64,000 nucleotides of DNA from contig NZ_FOTP01000005.1 in the NCBI RefSeq assembly GCF_900114605.1, positions 62,001 to 126,000 on the forward strand. Direction: 5' to 3'. Both the position numbers and the translations under genes were made by a program. Of this stretch, positions 63,401-64,000 are shown piece after piece (within the stretch, counting starts at the first letter, position 1; every line of letters starts with the position of its first letter). The notes below the pieces were generated by a model. It was not told the origin of the DNA, ran no database searches, and saw only the letters and a program-made list of their open reading frames with translations. The DNA is from Bradyrhizobium sp. NFR13 (GTDB lineage Bacteria > Pseudomonadota > Alphaproteobacteria > Rhizobiales > Xanthobacteraceae).

Positions 63401-63677
63401 CTTCGCCGTCAACGATGCAATCCTGACGCTGCGTGGCCGCGCCGCGTGGGCGCACGACTTCAACAGCGATCGCAGCATCGCCGCCACGTTCCAGTCACTG
63501 CCCGGCGCATCGTTCACGGTGTCCGGCGCAGCGCCGGCACGCGATGCGGCGCTGACAACCGCCTCGGCCGAGATGAGCTTCATCAGCGGCTTCTCGCTGG
63601 CAGCGACGTTCGAGGGCGAGTTCTCGGATGTCACGCGCAGCTATGCCGGCAAGGGTGTTGCGCGTTATACGTGGTAG
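60489..63677 (+). CDS. Autotransporter (type V secretion) with repeat passenger and beta-barrel
   Basis: A 1062-residue autotransporter. An N-terminal region with a basic patch and hydrophobic segment LRAILLASSALCLAPFWAAL ends at a likely signal cleavage after AAAQ. The passenger (about 35-690) is Gly/Thr/Ser-rich with passenger-associated transport repeats: VKTGAGTMILSGINTYTGGT, NKTGAGTLSLTGNSIYSGAT and VKTGAGNTVLSGINTYTGTT. The C-terminal barrel (about 790-1062) begins RWSVWASGFGGSQTTDG and ends in GVARYTW, with the terminal aromatic needed for outer-membrane insertion by BAM. Unusually for a passenger, it has CFC at 447-449. ATG 60489 is taken; an ATG at 60405 would add 28 residues before the signal. 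Confidence 0.88.
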   Translation: MQRGERVAIRGLNDRFGAARRLRAILLASSALCLAPFWAALPAAAQDATWLSAPGSGDFNTAANWGPAAVPTGTAFFGTSGVAALSFSASTTLGGWTFYAGASAYSFTVGSSLFFVGAGIVVNGGSVDITNNSVMTFANSSTAGSATIANNFQLQFINTSTAGNAAITNGAAGTTDFGGSTGPLGDNKLSAGSINGGGTFRLGQNELTVGGNNFSTNVTGVIADGGTGGSLVKTGAGTMILSGINTYTGGTTFAGGTISVAQDANLGGAAGALTFTGGTLQTTAGFSSARSIALGTGGGTLQVDTGTLELSGNIADSGGTPGALNKTGAGTLSLTGNSIYSGATNILAGTLLASGSLSPDSAYAIAAGATLALDSPFQFIGSLAGAGNVTNANAADAVLVVGLNNSSTTFAGVIKDGAAAKMSLWIDGTGVTTLTGANTYTGGTAICFCSTLQIGNGGTTGSIVGDVANGGTLIFNRSNFYSFDGVISDSGADQGKLVKTGAGNTVLSGINTYTGTTTVDVGTLSVNGSIASSSLTTVNSGGTLGGNGFVGDTLINGGTLAPGNSIGTLNVTGSLTMTAASTYLVQISGASSDKTIVTGTATLAGKVTVDPLARIAATTTYTILTAGTISGSFDTTTLLNNFARNARLSYVGNDVLLTVDPGLLSPNLPDSASRNQKAVATAIDNALMSGGTMPSQFNALFALTGDALRNALTQTSGETATGSQQTTFNAMTQFMGVMTDPFRASRGFDTPGAMGYADARKPRDAFAMLTKAPPRAPSFETRWSVWASGFGGSQTTDGNAATGSNTARSSIGGIAVGADVLLSPNTVAGFSLAGAGTNFSVANGGSGHSDMFQMGAFVRHSVSSAYITAAAAYGWQDITTDRIVTVAGLDRLHAQFNANSYSARVEGGNRTVSSWLGGVGVTPYVAAQVIAFDLPSYAETVNGGASTFALNYAGKTVTSTRSELGLRTDKSFAVNDAILTLRGRAAWAHDFNSDRSIAATFQSLPGASFTVSGAAPARDAALTTASAEMSFISGFSLAATFEGEFSDVTRSYAGKGVARYTW

Positions 63678-64000
63678 CAGGCGCCGAGGGCGCGCTGCGC
63701 TGCGCGCATTCGTTCGGCAGGAATTTGAAAATAATCCTTGACGTTGTTTTCGAGGAGATTATATTCCATTGCATCCCGTCCCACTTTGAGGGGCGTTGCC
63801 AGGGACGCTTGTTAGCGCGGGGCGGGATGTGGCGCCTGCGGGCGGGAGGAAGACGTTTCCTCACGCACTCGGGAGGCCCTGGGTCACCGTCCGGCCCCAC
63901 TACGGGGGTCTGCCACTCATGCTGGCTGGACGTGGCATTGGTGAACGGCGGGAAACCGTCGGGATAAGCGGACTGCGGAGGTCTGCGCCTTTGCCCGGAA
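63678..64000. other. Non-coding end of window, possibly a dispersed Bradyrhizobium-type repeat
   Basis: No gene is recognised. From about 63770 the sequence (CATCCCGTCCCACTTTGAGG, then GGGAGGCCCTGGGTCACC further on) resembles, as I remember it, a dispersed non-coding element seen in many Bradyrhizobium and Rhodopseudomonas genomes, where translated frames ending WLDVALVNGGKPSG are often mis-annotated as proteins. The frame visible here ends with just that string. The element would continue beyond the window. The assignment rests on recall only. Just after the autotransporter stop a GC-rich near-palindrome (GCGCGCTGCGCTGCGCGC) might act as a terminator. Confidence 0.4.

Overview
The window is one contiguous piece of an alphaproteobacterial chromosome, most likely from the Bradyrhizobium / Rhodopseudomonas / Tardiphaga group (Nitrobacteraceae). 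The evidence is high G+C coding sequence with GTG and TTG starts, two branched-chain-amino-acid-type (HAAT) ABC cassettes of the kind abundant in these genomes, a Bradyrhizobium-type amino acid:[carrier protein] ligase, Rhizobiales-style palindromic repeats, and several CaiB/BaiF CoA-transferases. No tRNA, rRNA, CRISPR array, transposase or phage gene was recognised.

Layout. 1-629: end of a TctA permease. 624-8968: a carrier-protein aminoacylation cluster (acyl carrier protein, acyl-CoA-dehydrogenase-like protein, class-II-synthetase-like amino acid:carrier-protein ligase, DUF1839 protein, GH2-type glycosidase) with a divergent tandem alpha/beta hydrolase. 9026-13237: glycosyltransferase, CoA-transferase, Nudix hydrolase and SDR protein. 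13252-16682: a gtrA-gtrB-membrane-glycosyltransferase triad. 16778-20823: a CDP-sugar operon (rfbF, rfbG, sugar C-methyltransferase, Gfo/Idh/MocA reductase). 20825-28778: ABC polysaccharide exporter and GT4 glycosyltransferases, including a 1256-residue three-domain enzyme. 28771-32505: small coupled protein, GDP-D-rhamnose genes (rmd, gmd) and a second sugar C-methyltransferase. 33036-40095: two FkbM methyltransferases, a PMT/ArnT-like glycosyltransferase, a fused methyltransferase, an AGE-family sugar isomerase and a second GtrA. Together 13-40 kb is an O-antigen (LPS) locus of the ABC-transporter-dependent type. 40154-42083: PaaK-like ligase and VTT membrane protein. 42080-49069 and 49980-55113: two HAAT transport operons (the first with an acyl-CoA synthetase) flanking a Crp/Fnr regulator. 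55242-63677: tandem CaiB fusion, hemD-like gene, purU, a lipoprotein, an autotransporter tail remnant and an intact autotransporter. 63678-64000: non-coding, possibly a dispersed repeat.

How the parts work together. The O-antigen locus predicts a polymer containing D-rhamnose and at least one C-methyl-branched deoxysugar, made on the cytoplasmic face by multidomain glycosyltransferases, exported by Wzm/Wzt without a terminus-recognition domain, and decorated by methyltransferases and periplasmic glycosyl transfer. The transporters with the acyl-CoA synthetase and CoA-transferases suggest uptake and CoA activation of carboxylic or aromatic acids.

The strongest candidate for an under-described system is 2529-8968. 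The carrier protein, the ligase with its three zinc ligands in place, and a DUF1839 protein with a papain-like Cys/His pattern resembling the BtrH N-terminal domain form a plausible load-carry-transfer pathway that would move an amino acid onto an unknown, perhaps sugar-containing, acceptor.
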